Part shown: in pieces, positions 1 to 9,060 of the stretch
Layout: every line of letters starts with the position of its first letter
Position numbering within the stretch: the stretch's first letter is position 1
Origin: Amycolatopsis mongoliensis
GTDB lineage: Bacteria > Actinomycetota > Actinomycetes > Mycobacteriales > Pseudonocardiaceae
Assembly (NCBI RefSeq): GCF_030285665.1
Contig: NZ_CP127295.1
Span: forward strand, 1,240,001 to 1,304,000
Direction of reading: 5' to 3'
DNA length: 64,000 bases
Position numbers and translations under genes: made by a program
Notes under the pieces: generated by a model
Databases searched by the model: none
The model's input: the letters and a program-made list of their open reading frames with translations, nothing else
Told to the model about the DNA's origin: nothing

Positions 1-769
1 AGCCGAACGTGCCGACGTAGAGGAACGACATCACCCACGTGTGCGGGTCCTTGACGACCTCGCGCATGGCCTTGGTGTCGCCCTTCACGGAGGCGAGGTT
101 GTCCATGCAGAAGTACGCGCACACCGCGGCGACGACGATCAGCGGGATGTAGACGTAGAGCACGATCCGCGGCGCCGTCGCGCCCGCGGTGCCGATCACC
201 AGGAGCCCGACCAGCTGGATCGCCGCGACGCCGAGGTTGCCGCCCCCGGCGTTGAGGCCGAGCGCCCAGCCCTTGTGCTTCTCCGGGTAGAAGGTGTTGA
301 TGTTCGTCATCGACGACGCGAAGTTGCCGCCGCCGACGCCGCCGAGGGCCGCGACCAGCAGGAACGTGCCGAGTGACGTGCCCGGGTGCAGCACCACCGC
401 GGCCAGCACCGTCGGGATCAGCAGCAGCGCGGCGCTGACGACCGTCCAGTTGCGCCCGCCGAACTTCGCCACGGCGAAGGTGTAGGGCAGCCGCATCAGG
501 CCGCCGATCAGCGTCGGCGTCGAGACGAGCAGGAACTTGTCGGCGGCGGAGAACCCGTAGTCCTTGCCCATGAACAGGACGATGACCGACCACAGGGTCC
601 AGATGGAGAAGCCGATGTGCTCGGCGAAGACCGAGAACCACAGGTTGCGGCGGGCGACCTTCTTGCCGGTCGCCTCCCAGAACTCCTCGTTCTCCGGCTC
701 CCAGTGCTCGATCCAGTGCTTTCCTTGGTGCGCCACGGCGTTCTCCTTCGTGCGGGTCGGGTTCGTCAT
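1..769 (-). CDS. nasK: NarK-type nitrate/nitrite transporter (MFS), C-terminal part outside the window
   Basis: About 256 residues of an integral membrane transporter are visible; the rest lies beyond base 1. The translated start is followed by a short polar segment (EHWEPENEEFWE) and then helices with the NarK features FSIWTLWSVIV, a glycine-rich signature GGVGGGNFASSM and GLNAGGGNLGVA, which belong to the nitrate/nitrite porter family. It imports nitrate or exports nitrite. The ATG at 769 overlaps the stop of the upstream oxidoreductase gene (ATGA), so it is the third cistron of a nitrate assimilation operon. The symbol follows the nasACK order I recall for Amycolatopsis mediterranei; function is secure, the symbol less so. 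Confidence 0.9.
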   Translation of the reverse strand, partial: MTNPTRTKENAVAHQGKHWIEHWEPENEEFWEATGKKVARRNLWFSVFAEHIGFSIWTLWSVIVLFMGKDYGFSAADKFLLVSTPTLIGGLMRLPYTFAVAKFGGRNWTVVSAALLLIPTVLAAVVLHPGTSLGTFLLVAALGGVGGGNFASSMTNINTFYPEKHKGWALGLNAGGGNLGVAAIQLVGLLVIGTAGATAPRIVLYVYIPLIVVAAVCAYFCMDNLASVKGDTKAMREVVKDPHTWVMSFLYVGTFG

Positions 770-2193
770 TGCGCCGCGAGCCAGTTGGCGATGCCGCCGA
801 CGGTGTCGGTGCACCCGCCGCAGCCCGTCGTGGCTCGCGTGGCCCGCGCCAGTGCGGGGGTGTCGGTGGCCCCGGCTTTCCAGGCCTCGATCAGCCGGCC
901 CTTGGTGACGTTGTTGCAGCGGCAGATCACCGCCGCCGCGGGCAGGTCGGCCGGGCTGGCCGCCGGGGTGCTGCCGGCGGGGAGCGCGCGGCCCAGCAGC
1001 ACGGCGAGCCGGTCGTCGGGCAGCAGCGTGCCGCGGTCGTGGAACTGCGTGATGGTCGCGGCCGCGTCCGGCAGGCCGAGCAGGATCGCCCCGGTGACGC
1101 GGTTTTCGCGGACGACGAGCTTGCCGTACCGGCCGCCGGTGGGGTCGTTGAAGGTCAGCACCTCGGCGTCGCCGTCGGACGCTTCGAGCTGCGTCTCCCC
1201 CAGCGCGGCGAGGTCGATGCCGCGGGCCTTGAGCCGGGTCACGGCCGTCGTTCCGCGGTAACGGGCGGCCGCGTTCGTGCCGGTCAGGACGTCCGCGAGG
1301 ACCGAGGCCTGCTCCCACGCCGGCTGGATGAGCCCGGCGGGGGCGCCGGGGTGGCGGGCGCAGTCGCCGAGGGCGTGGATGCGGCCGTCGCTGGTGCGCA
1401 GCACGTCGTCCACGACGATGGCGCCGTCGACGTCGAGGCCGGCCTCGACGGCCAGGCGCGTCTCGGCGCGGACGCCGGCGGCGACCACGACGAGGTCGGC
1501 CGGCACGAGCGTGCCGTCGTCGAGCTTGAGGCCGTCGCCGGGCAGGTAGCGGGCGGCGGTGGCGCCGAACCGGAAGGTGACGCCCATGTCGGTGAGCTGC
1601 CGGGCCAGCACGTGCCCGGCGGCCGGGTCGAGCTGGCGCTCCATGACGTGCCCGAGCGGGTGCACGACCGTCACCTGGTTGCCGCGCCCGGCCAGGCCGC
1701 GGGCGGCTTCGAGGCCGAGCAGGCCACCGCCGAGCACCGCGACCGGTGCGCCGAAGCGGGCGGCGTCGAGGATCTTGGCGCAGTCGTCGAGGCTGCGGAA
1801 GGCGACCACGCCCGGTCCGGCTTCGAGGCCTTCGACCGGCGGGATCCACGGGTTGGCGCCGGTGGCCAGCACCAGCGCGTCGTAGTCCACGCATGCTCCG
1901 TCGCCGAGCTCGACGCAGCGCTTCTCGCGGTCGATCCGGGCGACGTCGACGCCGAGCCGCAGGTCGATGTTGTGCCGCGCCGCCCATTCGTCGTCGTGCA
2001 GGCGGACGCTCTCGGCACTCATCCCGCCGGCGACGACCGCCGACAGCAGCACCCGGTTGTAGGCGGCGTGCTTCTCGGCGCCGAGCACGGTCAGGCGGAC
2101 CCGCTCGGCGATCGGGTCGCGGCGGCGGATCTCGTCGGCCAGGCGGGCGCCGGCCATGCCGTACCCGACGATGACGACTTCACGGGGGCTCAT
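766..2193 (-). CDS. nasC: FAD-dependent oxidoreductase, electron-transfer subunit of assimilatory nitrate reductase
   Basis: A 475-residue flavoprotein. The N-terminus has the dinucleotide-binding motif VIVGYGMAGARLA, a second glycine-rich motif VLGGGLLGLEAA lies in the middle for NAD(P)H, and the C-terminus is a BFD-like [2Fe-2S] domain with the cysteine pattern CRCNN...CGGC. This resembles the front half of NirB. It probably passes electrons from NAD(P)H to the adjacent molybdenum subunit, which itself lacks a C-terminal [2Fe-2S] domain. The ATG at 2193 is chosen over an in-frame codon 36 bases upstream because it overlaps the upstream stop (ATGA) and begins just before the FAD motif. Confidence 0.88.
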   Translation of the reverse strand: MSPREVVIVGYGMAGARLADEIRRRDPIAERVRLTVLGAEKHAAYNRVLLSAVVAGGMSAESVRLHDDEWAARHNIDLRLGVDVARIDREKRCVELGDGACVDYDALVLATGANPWIPPVEGLEAGPGVVAFRSLDDCAKILDAARFGAPVAVLGGGLLGLEAARGLAGRGNQVTVVHPLGHVMERQLDPAAGHVLARQLTDMGVTFRFGATAARYLPGDGLKLDDGTLVPADLVVVAAGVRAETRLAVEAGLDVDGAIVVDDVLRTSDGRIHALGDCARHPGAPAGLIQPAWEQASVLADVLTGTNAAARYRGTTAVTRLKARGIDLAALGETQLEASDGDAEVLTFNDPTGGRYGKLVVRENRVTGAILLGLPDAAATITQFHDRGTLLPDDRLAVLLGRALPAGSTPAASPADLPAAAVICRCNNVTKGRLIEAWKAGATDTPALARATRATTGCGGCTDTVGGIANWLAAQ

Positions 2194-4238
2194 GCGGCAC
2201 CATCCACAGTAGACAGGGAAACGGCACACACCTTGAACTCCGGCATCCGGCTGACCGGGTCGAGCGCCGGGTTGGTGAACAGGTTCGCGCGCTGCTCACC
2301 GGGGAAGTGGAACGGCAGGAACACGAGGTCGGGCCGGAGGCTCTGGACGAACCGCACCTTCGCGACGGTCTCGCCGCGGCGGGACCGGACCACCGCGGGG
2401 TCGCCCTCTTCGAGCCCGGCGCGCTTGGCGGTGTCGGGGTGGACCTCGACGAACGCCTCCGGGACGACGTCGTTCAGCTCGCCGATCAGCCGGGTCTGCG
2501 CGCCCGACTGGTAGTGCTGCAGCACGCGTCCGGTGGTGGCCTGCAAGGGGAACTCGTCGTCCGGCAGTTCCGCGGGGCCGGTGTGCTCGACCGGCACGAA
2601 CCGCGCGCGGCCGTCCGGGTGGGCGAAGGCGTCGAGGAACATCCGCGGGGTGCCGGGGTGGTCGTCCGCCGGGACCGGCCAGTGCAGGGCTTCCCCGGCG
2701 CGCAGCCGTTCGTAGCTGACGCCGGAGTAGTCGGCGATCCCGCCCTTGGACGCGACCCGCAGCTCCTCGAACACCGTCTCGGCGTCGGCCGGAAACCGCC
2801 CGGAAGGCTGCCCGAGCCGCTCGGCGAGTCCGTTGAGGACGTCCAGATCGGACCGGACGCCGACCGGCGGGTCGATGGCCTTGCGCCGCAGCAGGACCCG
2901 GCCCTCGAGGTTGGTGAGCGTGCCGTCCTCTTCGGCCCACTGCGTGACCGGGAGGACGACGTCGGCCAGCGCGGCGGTCTCCGAAAGCACGAAGTCGGCG
3001 ACGACCAGGAAGTCCAACGCGGACAACCGATCCTGGACGCGCTGTGAGCGCGGCGCCGAGACGACCACGTTGCTGCCGAACACCATCAGCGCCTTCGGGC
3101 CGCCGTCCTGCCCGAGGGCTTCGAGCAGCTCGCTGGCGGAACGGCCGGGACCGGGCAGGCTGTCCGGCTCCACGCCCCAGACGCCGGCGACGTACTCGCG
3201 CGCGGCCGGGTCGTCGAGCTTGCGGTAGCCGGGCAGCTGGTCGGCCTTCTGGCCGTGCTCGCGGCCACCCTGGCCGTTGCCCTGGCCGGTGAGGCAGCCG
3301 TAGCCGGAGCCCGCGCGGCCGGGCAGGCCGAGGGAGAGGGCGAGGTTGATCCAGGCACCGACGGTCGCGGTCCCGGTGGCGTGCTGCTCGGTGCCGCGGG
3401 CGGTGAGGATGTAGGCGTTGCGGGCGCCGGCGAGTTTCGCGGCGGCGAGGCGCATGTCGGCGGCCGAGACGCCGGTGACGCGCTCGGCGCGTTCCGGCCA
3501 CCACGACGCGGCGATCCGCCACATGGCTTCGAAACCGGTGGTCCGGTCGTCCACATAGGACTTTTCGAGGTGGCCGCCTTCGACGACGGCGTGCAGGATG
3601 CCCAGCGCCAGCGCGAGATCCGTGCCCGGCGCGGGGGCGAGGTGGAGGCTCGCCAGCTCCGCGGTCGGGGTGCGCCGCGGGTCGACGACGATCAGGTCGG
3701 CGCCGCGCACGTGCTGGGTGAACGGCGGCATGGTCTCGGCCGGGTTCGCCCCGGCGAGCAGCACCACGTCGGCGTTCTTGAGGTCCGTGACGGGAAAGGG
3801 CATGCCCCGGTCCGCACCGAAGGCCTTGCTCCCGGCGGCGGCGGCCGAGGACATGCAGAAGCGGCCGTTGTAGTCGATCTGCGACGTGCCGAGCGCGACC
3901 CGGGCGAACTTGCCGAGCAGGTACGCCTTCTCGTTGGTCAGCCCGCCGCCGCCGAAGACCGCGACGGCGTCGGGGCCGTGTTCCTGCCGGAGGTCGTCGA
4001 GCTTGCGCGCGACGAAGCCGAGGGCGAAGTCCCAGCTGACGGGCTCGAGCGCGCCGTCCACCCGGATCATCGGGGTGGTCAGCCGCTTCGGCGACGTGAG
4101 CAGACTGCCGGCGGTCCAGCCCTTCTGGCACAGGCCGCCGGCGTTCACCGGGAAGTCCCGCGGAGTCACGCGGACGCCGTCGAGGCGCATCCCGCACTGC
4201 AACGCGCAGTACGGGCAGTGGGTGTCGACCTGCGGCAC
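2190..4238 (-). CDS. nasA: Assimilatory nitrate reductase, molybdopterin catalytic subunit
   Basis: About 682 residues of the molybdopterin oxidoreductase family. The N-terminal cysteine pattern C-x2-C-x3-C-x21-C (residues 8, 11, 15, 37) binds a [4Fe-4S] cluster; the Mo-bisMGD core follows and the C-terminal dinucleotide-binding domain contains TTGRVLQHYQSGAQT. It reduces nitrate to nitrite in the cytoplasm. No extra C-terminal ferredoxin domain is present; that role falls to the next gene. The GTG at 4238 is preferred to GTG 4244 because the GAGGAGG sequence sits at normal distance from it. It is first of at least three overlapping cistrons and has a candidate GlnR site upstream. Confidence 0.92.
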   Translation of the reverse strand: MPQVDTHCPYCALQCGMRLDGVRVTPRDFPVNAGGLCQKGWTAGSLLTSPKRLTTPMIRVDGALEPVSWDFALGFVARKLDDLRQEHGPDAVAVFGGGGLTNEKAYLLGKFARVALGTSQIDYNGRFCMSSAAAAGSKAFGADRGMPFPVTDLKNADVVLLAGANPAETMPPFTQHVRGADLIVVDPRRTPTAELASLHLAPAPGTDLALALGILHAVVEGGHLEKSYVDDRTTGFEAMWRIAASWWPERAERVTGVSAADMRLAAAKLAGARNAYILTARGTEQHATGTATVGAWINLALSLGLPGRAGSGYGCLTGQGNGQGGREHGQKADQLPGYRKLDDPAAREYVAGVWGVEPDSLPGPGRSASELLEALGQDGGPKALMVFGSNVVVSAPRSQRVQDRLSALDFLVVADFVLSETAALADVVLPVTQWAEEDGTLTNLEGRVLLRRKAIDPPVGVRSDLDVLNGLAERLGQPSGRFPADAETVFEELRVASKGGIADYSGVSYERLRAGEALHWPVPADDHPGTPRMFLDAFAHPDGRARFVPVEHTGPAELPDDEFPLQATTGRVLQHYQSGAQTRLIGELNDVVPEAFVEVHPDTAKRAGLEEGDPAVVRSRRGETVAKVRFVQSLRPDLVFLPFHFPGEQRANLFTNPALDPVSRMPEFKVCAVSLSTVDGAA

Positions 4239-4308
4239 GGGCACCTCCTCGGCGGTTCGGGGATTGCCCTGACGCTAAGGAGGCCGTGTTAACCGGATTC
4301 GACCGAAT

Positions 4309-4324
4309 GTTTCAGGCAGTTGAC
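4309..4324 (-). promoter_or_regulatory. Candidate GlnR binding site upstream of the nitrate operon
   Basis: Read toward the operon, the sequence is GTCAA, six bases, then GAAAC. This matches the actinobacterial GlnR half-site pair (GTnAC-n6-GAAAC) with one deviation in the first half. It lies about 70 bases before the nitrate reductase start. GlnR control of nas genes is known in this group; binding here is inferred. Confidence 0.5.
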
Positions 4325-4464
4325 ATTGCGGCGGTGTTTCCGCCGCCCAGCCGGTGAGATCCGCGTCCACGGGGCGGGAGTCGGGAGGTCAGCGGGAGTT
4401 CTTCCGCTGTGGCAGCGGATCTTGCGACCTCGGTCACAGGCCGGCGTCCAGCCGGCCGGGATCG

Positions 4465-5262
4465 TCACAATACGCCGCTGACCTCGCGTGCCGCGGCTCG
4501 CAGGCCGTCCAGCGACGCCTGCGTCGACCGGGGGTTGAGCGCGTTCGACGCCAGCCGGAACAGCACCGCGCGCAGCAGCAGCTGCGGCCATTCGGGCAGG
4601 TGCGCCCACCGCTCCAGCAGCTCGCGCGTCGCGCCGCCCCAGGCCAGGGCGTCCACCGCGACGATCGCCGCGCCGTACTCGCCCGGCCGGTAGTACGGGA
4701 CGAAGTCGACGACGCCCGGGGCCGCGTCGCCGTCGAACAGCAGCCCGGCCAGCAGCTCGCCGTGGGCCACCTGCAGCGGCAGGCGGATCGGGCGGCGCGC
4801 GCCGGCGAGGACCTCGAACCAGCGGCCGCCCTTCGTCTCCTCCAGCGGGACCTCGAGCTCTTCCCAGGCGACGCGGTCGGCGACCGCGTCGACGTCCGTG
4901 CGCCCGTTGATGAAGTCCGGCCGGGGCAGGCCGATCGTCGCGCGGTGCAGCTTCACCGCCGCCAGGACCGAGGCGTCACCGCGGTGCTCGGGCGTGCCGG
5001 AGAGGAACCGGGAGGCCGTCCAGCCGCCGACGATCCAGCGGCCGTCGGTCGAGCGGACCGGCTTCGCCACGCGCAGGCCCGGCTCGTCGGCGTAGTCGAG
5101 CGCACGGGCGGTCCACAGCGTCCTGGCCTTGTCGGTGACCGGTTTGAAGACGAGGTCGCCGCAGCGCCACGCCGTCGAGTCCGGCATGGGTTCGCTGTCG
5201 TCGGCAAGACCGCCGAAGGCCGCGCAGACGTGCGCCGGGGGACGTTCGAGGGTTGTCCGCAC
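4465..5262 (-). CDS. TIGR02569 family protein (kinase-fold-like, actinobacterial)
   Basis: A 265-residue protein starting at GTG 5262 (VRTTLERPP). Segments such as WRCGDLVFKPV, WIVGGWTASRFL and GRWFEVLAGARRPI match the actinobacteria-restricted family TIGR02569, which resembles aminoglycoside phosphotransferases but lacks an assigned activity. QVAHGELLAGLLFD and VVDFVPYYRPGEYG recall the catalytic and metal loops of the kinase fold, the H/D positions being partly conserved. It lies directly upstream of moeZ, as Rv3205c lies beside moeB1 in M. tuberculosis. Its role is unknown. Confidence 0.8.
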   Translation of the reverse strand: MRTTLERPPAHVCAAFGGLADDSEPMPDSTAWRCGDLVFKPVTDKARTLWTARALDYADEPGLRVAKPVRSTDGRWIVGGWTASRFLSGTPEHRGDASVLAAVKLHRATIGLPRPDFINGRTDVDAVADRVAWEELEVPLEETKGGRWFEVLAGARRPIRLPLQVAHGELLAGLLFDGDAAPGVVDFVPYYRPGEYGAAIVAVDALAWGGATRELLERWAHLPEWPQLLLRAVLFRLASNALNPRSTQASLDGLRAAAREVSGVL

Positions 5263-5355
5263 AGCTGGTGACGGTACCCGGCCGGGTGGTCCACGATCGA
5301 GAAGACGCGCTGGTCACGCAGTGTTTTAGCACCGCGAGCCGACTCGGACGAAACG

Positions 5356-5406
5356 CCCGGAGGGGCACCCTCGTGGCCGGGAAAGCCAGGAAGGTGCCCC
5401 TCCGGG
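5356..5406. terminator. Inverted repeat downstream of moeZ
   Basis: Arms CCCGGAGGGGCACC (5356-5369) and GGTGCCCCTCCGGG (5393-5406) are perfect 14-base complements around a 23-base loop, starting 10 bases after the moeZ stop. No U-tract follows, as is usual in actinomycetes. It probably ends moeZ transcription. Confidence 0.6.
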
Positions 5407-5416
5407 AGCACGACTG

Positions 5417-6592
5417 TCAGTAGGTCGGCAGGCTCGGGTCGATCTGCTTGGCCCAGGCCAGCACGCCGCCGCCGAGGTGCGTCGCGTCCTTGAAACCGGC
5501 CGCGTGCAGCGCGGCGAGGGCCTCGGCCGACCGCGCGCCCGACTTGCAGTGCAGGACGATCGGCTTGTCCTGCGGCAGCTCCGCCAGCGCCTCGCCCGAG
5601 AGGATCCGGTCCTTCGGGATCAGCGTCGCGCCCTTGATGTTGACGATCTCGTACTCGTGCTGCTCGCGGACGTCGATCAGGACGAAGTTCTCGCCGCTGT
5701 CGAACTTGGCCTTGAGCTCGGCCGGGGTGATCGTGCTACCCGACGCGGCCGAAGCGGCCTCGTCCGACACGACACCGCAGAACGCCTCGTAGTCGATCAG
5801 CTCGGTGATCTTCGGGGTCTCCGGATCCTTGCGGATCTTGACCTCGCGGTACTTCATCTCCAGCGCGTCGTAGCTGATCAGGCGGCCCAGCAGCGTCTCG
5901 CCGATACCGGTGATGAGCTTGATCGCCTCGGTCACCATGATCGAGCCGATGGACGCGCAGAGCACGCCCAGCACGCCACCCTCGGCGCAGGAGGGAACCA
6001 TGCCCGGGGGCGGCGGCTCGGGGTAGAGGTCGCGGTAGTTGAGGCCCTTGCCGTTCGGCGCGTCCTCCCAGAAGACGCTGACCTGGCCCTCGAACCGGAA
6101 GATCGAGCCCCAGACGTACGGCTTGCCCAGCAGCACCGCGGCGTCGTTCACCAGGTAGCGCGTGGCGAAGTTGTCGGTGCCGTCGACGATCAGGTCGTAC
6201 TGCTCGAAGATCTCGAGCGCGTTCGACGAGTCCAGCCGGTCGGTGTGCAGGTGCACCTTGACCAGCGGGTTGATCTCGGCGATCGACTCCTGCGCGGACG
6301 CGGCCTTGAGCTTGCCCACGTCGGACTGGCCGTGGATGACCTGGCGCTGCAGGTTCGACTCGTCCACGACGTCGAAGTCGACGATGCCGAGCGTGCCGAC
6401 CCCGGCCGCGGCCAGGTACAGCAGCGCGGGGCTGCCGAGGCCGCCGGCGCCGATGACCAGGACCTTCGCGTTCTTCAGCCGCTTCTGCCCGGTCACCCCG
6501 ACGTCCGGGATGATCAGGTGACGGCTGTACCGGGCCACCTCTTCCTTGGTGAGCTCGGCAGCCGGCTCGACGAGCGGCGGCAGTGCTGACAT
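5417..6592 (-). CDS. moeZ: Adenylyltransferase/sulfurtransferase MoeZ
   Basis: 391 residues, the normal length of actinobacterial MoeZ. The N-terminal two thirds is a ThiF/MoeB/E1-like domain (RYSRHLIIPDVG, nucleotide-binding GAGGLGSPALLYLAAAGVG, then NLQRQVIHG). The last ~110 residues are a rhodanese domain with active-site motif LHCKSGARS. The enzyme adenylates the C-terminus of sulfur carrier proteins such as MoaD or CysO and transfers sulfur to them for molybdopterin and cysteine synthesis. A GGAGG seven bases upstream selects ATG 6592. Its proximity to a molybdenum nitrate reductase is suggestive, but the conserved neighbourhood is the Rv3205c-Rv3212 block. Confidence 0.95.
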   Translation of the reverse strand: MSALPPLVEPAAELTKEEVARYSRHLIIPDVGVTGQKRLKNAKVLVIGAGGLGSPALLYLAAAGVGTLGIVDFDVVDESNLQRQVIHGQSDVGKLKAASAQESIAEINPLVKVHLHTDRLDSSNALEIFEQYDLIVDGTDNFATRYLVNDAAVLLGKPYVWGSIFRFEGQVSVFWEDAPNGKGLNYRDLYPEPPPPGMVPSCAEGGVLGVLCASIGSIMVTEAIKLITGIGETLLGRLISYDALEMKYREVKIRKDPETPKITELIDYEAFCGVVSDEAASAASGSTITPAELKAKFDSGENFVLIDVREQHEYEIVNIKGATLIPKDRILSGEALAELPQDKPIVLHCKSGARSAEALAALHAAGFKDATHLGGGVLAWAKQIDPSLPTY

Positions 6593-6722
6593 CAGGTCCT
6601 CCATCTCACGCGGATCGCGTCCATCCCACTATGCACAACGCGCGCAGGCAAATAGACCTTCCCGCGTCCAGATGGTGGGAACACTCGCCGCTTTTCGAGG
6701 CCCGGTGGCGAAGCCCCGGGTG

Positions 6723-7889
6723 TCACTGGGTCTTCGGCGTGGGGTTCGGCCAGGCGTTGGGCACGCAGGTGCGGCCGTCCTTGGCCACCTTGCCCTTGTC
6801 GCCACCGGGGATGTCGTTGAGCATCGACACGTAGTTGTCGTCCACGCCGAAGGACTGCTGCATCATCACCGGCGCCGGATCGCCGTTGCCGCCGCAGCCG
6901 ACGTGTTGGTTGCCCAGTGCGTGCCCGACCTCGTGGTTGATGGCGTACTGCCGGTAGCCGGTCATGTCGGCGTTGAACGCCTTCGCGCCGCGGACCCAGC
7001 GGGCCAGGTTGATCAGCACCCGGCCCAGGCTCTTGCGGTAGCAGGACGCCTCGAACTTGATCTGGAAGCCGCAGGCGTCGGCCCGGTGGGTGGTCTCCGG
7101 GGTGGTGAGGCTCACCTTGAACGACGGGTTGGGGAAGGTGGCGTCGACGCGCTGCAGCGCGATCTTGCCGTCCCACGTCCAGCCCTTCTTGGGGTCGGAC
7201 AGGGTGCCCTCGACGGCGGCCGCGAAGGCGTCGTCGCCGGCGTAGCTCGCCGGGTCGATGCCGTCCTCGACCTCGATCGTGTAGGTGTACAGCTTGCCGG
7301 TGCCGACCTTCGGGCCGCTGCCCGGCACGACGTGCCACTTCCCCGCGCCGGCCTGGGTGAACGGGCTGCCCTCGGGCAGGTCCGCGGTCGGCACCTTGAG
7401 GTCGACGGGCGTGGCCGGGTTCTCCGGGATGGCCTGCTCGCCGTTGCCGTCGATCGCTCCGCCCGCCGCGTCCCCGCCCGCCGACTCGACACCGGGGGCG
7501 GCGTTCTGTTCGGCGATCGGTTCGGCCGGGCTGTTCGCGGTGTTGACGACGACGAGCACGGTCAGCACGACGAGGATCGGCAGGGCGTAGACGCGCCAGC
7601 CGTAGGTCCCGGTGAGCTTCGCGAGGCCGGCCTTCGGGGGCTCGGACTTCTCACGCGGGGTCTCGACGTGCGGCTTCCAGGAGGCGCTCAGCGGCTCGGC
7701 GCTGGTCCGCCGCCCGCCCGGGCGGTAGCGGTCCTCGCCGACGCGCTGCGCGGGCTGCCGGGCCGGCCGGTACTGGCCGGTCCGCGGGGCGGCTTCGGGC
7801 TCCGGGGTTCCGTGCGGCGTGCGGCGGGGCGACGCGCGGTGGGGAGCCCGGCGATCTTCGCCTCGCGCGTCGTGCTTCACCCGGTCCAC
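6723..7889 (-). CDS. DUF3152 protein, membrane-anchored metzincin-like putative metalloprotease
   Basis: About 388 residues. A charged, Arg/Pro-rich cytoplasmic N-terminus is followed by one membrane span (YALPILVVLTVLVVVNTA), a low-complexity linker and an extracytoplasmic DUF3152 domain. At about residues 319-329 it contains HEVGHALGNQH, the HExxHxxGxxH zinc motif of metzincins, followed by VGCGG; a downstream methionine-rich VMMQQSF could serve as the Met-turn. The start is uncertain: GTG 7889 or 7880. Ortholog of Rv3207c by order. Substrate is unknown; protease activity is inferred from the motif. Confidence 0.85.
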   Translation of the reverse strand: MDRVKHDARGEDRRAPHRASPRRTPHGTPEPEAAPRTGQYRPARQPAQRVGEDRYRPGGRRTSAEPLSASWKPHVETPREKSEPPKAGLAKLTGTYGWRVYALPILVVLTVLVVVNTANSPAEPIAEQNAAPGVESAGGDAAGGAIDGNGEQAIPENPATPVDLKVPTADLPEGSPFTQAGAGKWHVVPGSGPKVGTGKLYTYTIEVEDGIDPASYAGDDAFAAAVEGTLSDPKKGWTWDGKIALQRVDATFPNPSFKVSLTTPETTHRADACGFQIKFEASCYRKSLGRVLINLARWVRGAKAFNADMTGYRQYAINHEVGHALGNQHVGCGGNGDPAPVMMQQSFGVDDNYVSMLNDIPGGDKGKVAKDGRTCVPNAWPNPTPKTQ

Positions 7890-7969
7890 CGCACCAGGGT
7901 GCCACAGCGCCACCGAACCGTTATCGGCGACTGGCGGACCACCCGTGGATTGGTGGTCACCCGATCGGA

Positions 7970-8947
7970 CTACCAGGTCCCGGCTTCGACGTGCTCCCAC
8001 ATGCCCAGCACGGCCTTCGCCACGACGATCGGCCGTTCCATCTGCGCCACGTGGCCCGTCCGCGGCAGGACGAGCAGCCGGGCCGTCGGGATCACCCGGG
8101 CCGTCCGCATGGCGCGTCTCACGGAGATGACCCGGTCGTCGCGACCCCAGACGACCAGCGTCGGCGCCCGCACCCGCGGCGCCGCCGACCACAGGGACGC
8201 CTTCCCGAGCGTCGACCACGCGCGGAAGATCGCGAACGTGCTGCGCGCCATGGCCGGCGTGGCCCAGGCGAGCGCGGCACGGGCGCCGTGTTCCTCGGCC
8301 AGCTCGTCCAGCCGGCTCTCCGGGAACCGCGACGGGTCGGCGAAGCACAGCTTGATCACCTGCGCGGCGCGTTCGCGCGGGCCGAGGGCGGCCAGCCGGC
8401 CCCGTACCCGCGCGCCGACCAGCGGCAGGTACGCCAGCGCCATCCGCGGGTCCGACAGCCGCCGCGGGTCGGGCCGGCGGTCCGGCATCGCGGGCGAGAT
8501 GAGCGTCAGGGTCTTCACCAGCTCCGGGCGCCGTTCGGCGATCAGCAGCGCGATGGCGCCGCCCATCGAGTTGCCGAGCAGGTGCACCGGCGCGCCGGCG
8601 TCCTCGATGTGCCGCGCGACGACGGCGGCGTGGGCCTGGAGGCTGAAGTCGAAGCCCTTTTCGGGCTCGGAGTAGCCGAAGCCGGGCAGGTCGGGGGCGG
8701 TGCCGCCGGCGACCGGCGCGAGCAGCGCGGCCAGGTCGGTCCAGTTCGTCGACGAGCCGCCGAGGCCGTGCAGGTAGACCGCGGGCACGCCGTCGGGGCC
8801 CGGCGTGCGGCGGACGTGCAGGCGCGCGGTGCCGGCCTCCTCGAACGTCGCCGGCCACGGCGGGAGGATCGGCTCGAGGGAGGGCAGCTCCCTCGTCGAA
8901 AGGGGCACGTGCGTCAGCGGCGCCCGCGAGGCCACGGGGGTGTTCAC
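7970..8947 (-). CDS. Alpha/beta hydrolase
   Basis: About 325 residues with the alpha/beta-hydrolase layout: oxyanion segment YLHGLGGSSTNW, nucleophile elbow GNSMGG, acid WGRDDRV and terminal histidine GHVAQME. The motifs suggest a soluble serine esterase or lipase-like enzyme of unknown substrate. GTG 8947 is taken as start; a longer form from 8983 is possible. It is divergent from the FasR-like regulator, and a second hydrolase of similar type lies at 9772, so acyl-ester turnover linked to lipid metabolism is a reasonable guess only. Confidence 0.85.
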   Translation of the reverse strand: MNTPVASRAPLTHVPLSTRELPSLEPILPPWPATFEEAGTARLHVRRTPGPDGVPAVYLHGLGGSSTNWTDLAALLAPVAGGTAPDLPGFGYSEPEKGFDFSLQAHAAVVARHIEDAGAPVHLLGNSMGGAIALLIAERRPELVKTLTLISPAMPDRRPDPRRLSDPRMALAYLPLVGARVRGRLAALGPRERAAQVIKLCFADPSRFPESRLDELAEEHGARAALAWATPAMARSTFAIFRAWSTLGKASLWSAAPRVRAPTLVVWGRDDRVISVRRAMRTARVIPTARLLVLPRTGHVAQMERPIVVAKAVLGMWEHVEAGTW

Positions 8948-8982
8948 GGGTCCAGGATGCCCGACACTTGGCAAGGCATACA

Positions 8983-8994
8983 TACCGGCGAGTA
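8983..8994. promoter_or_regulatory. Possible TetR operator between hydrolase and fasR-like gene
   Basis: TACCGGCGAGTA is a short imperfect dyad (TAC...GTA) in the 113-base divergent intergenic region, 67 bases before the regulator start. The dyad is short, so it is only a candidate. Confidence 0.25.
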
Positions 8995-9060
8995 ATCTTC
9001 AGGACGACTTCACGCGGTGGCGACCCCGCCCGTCGAAGAGCCGAAGACGGGAGGAAGCGC

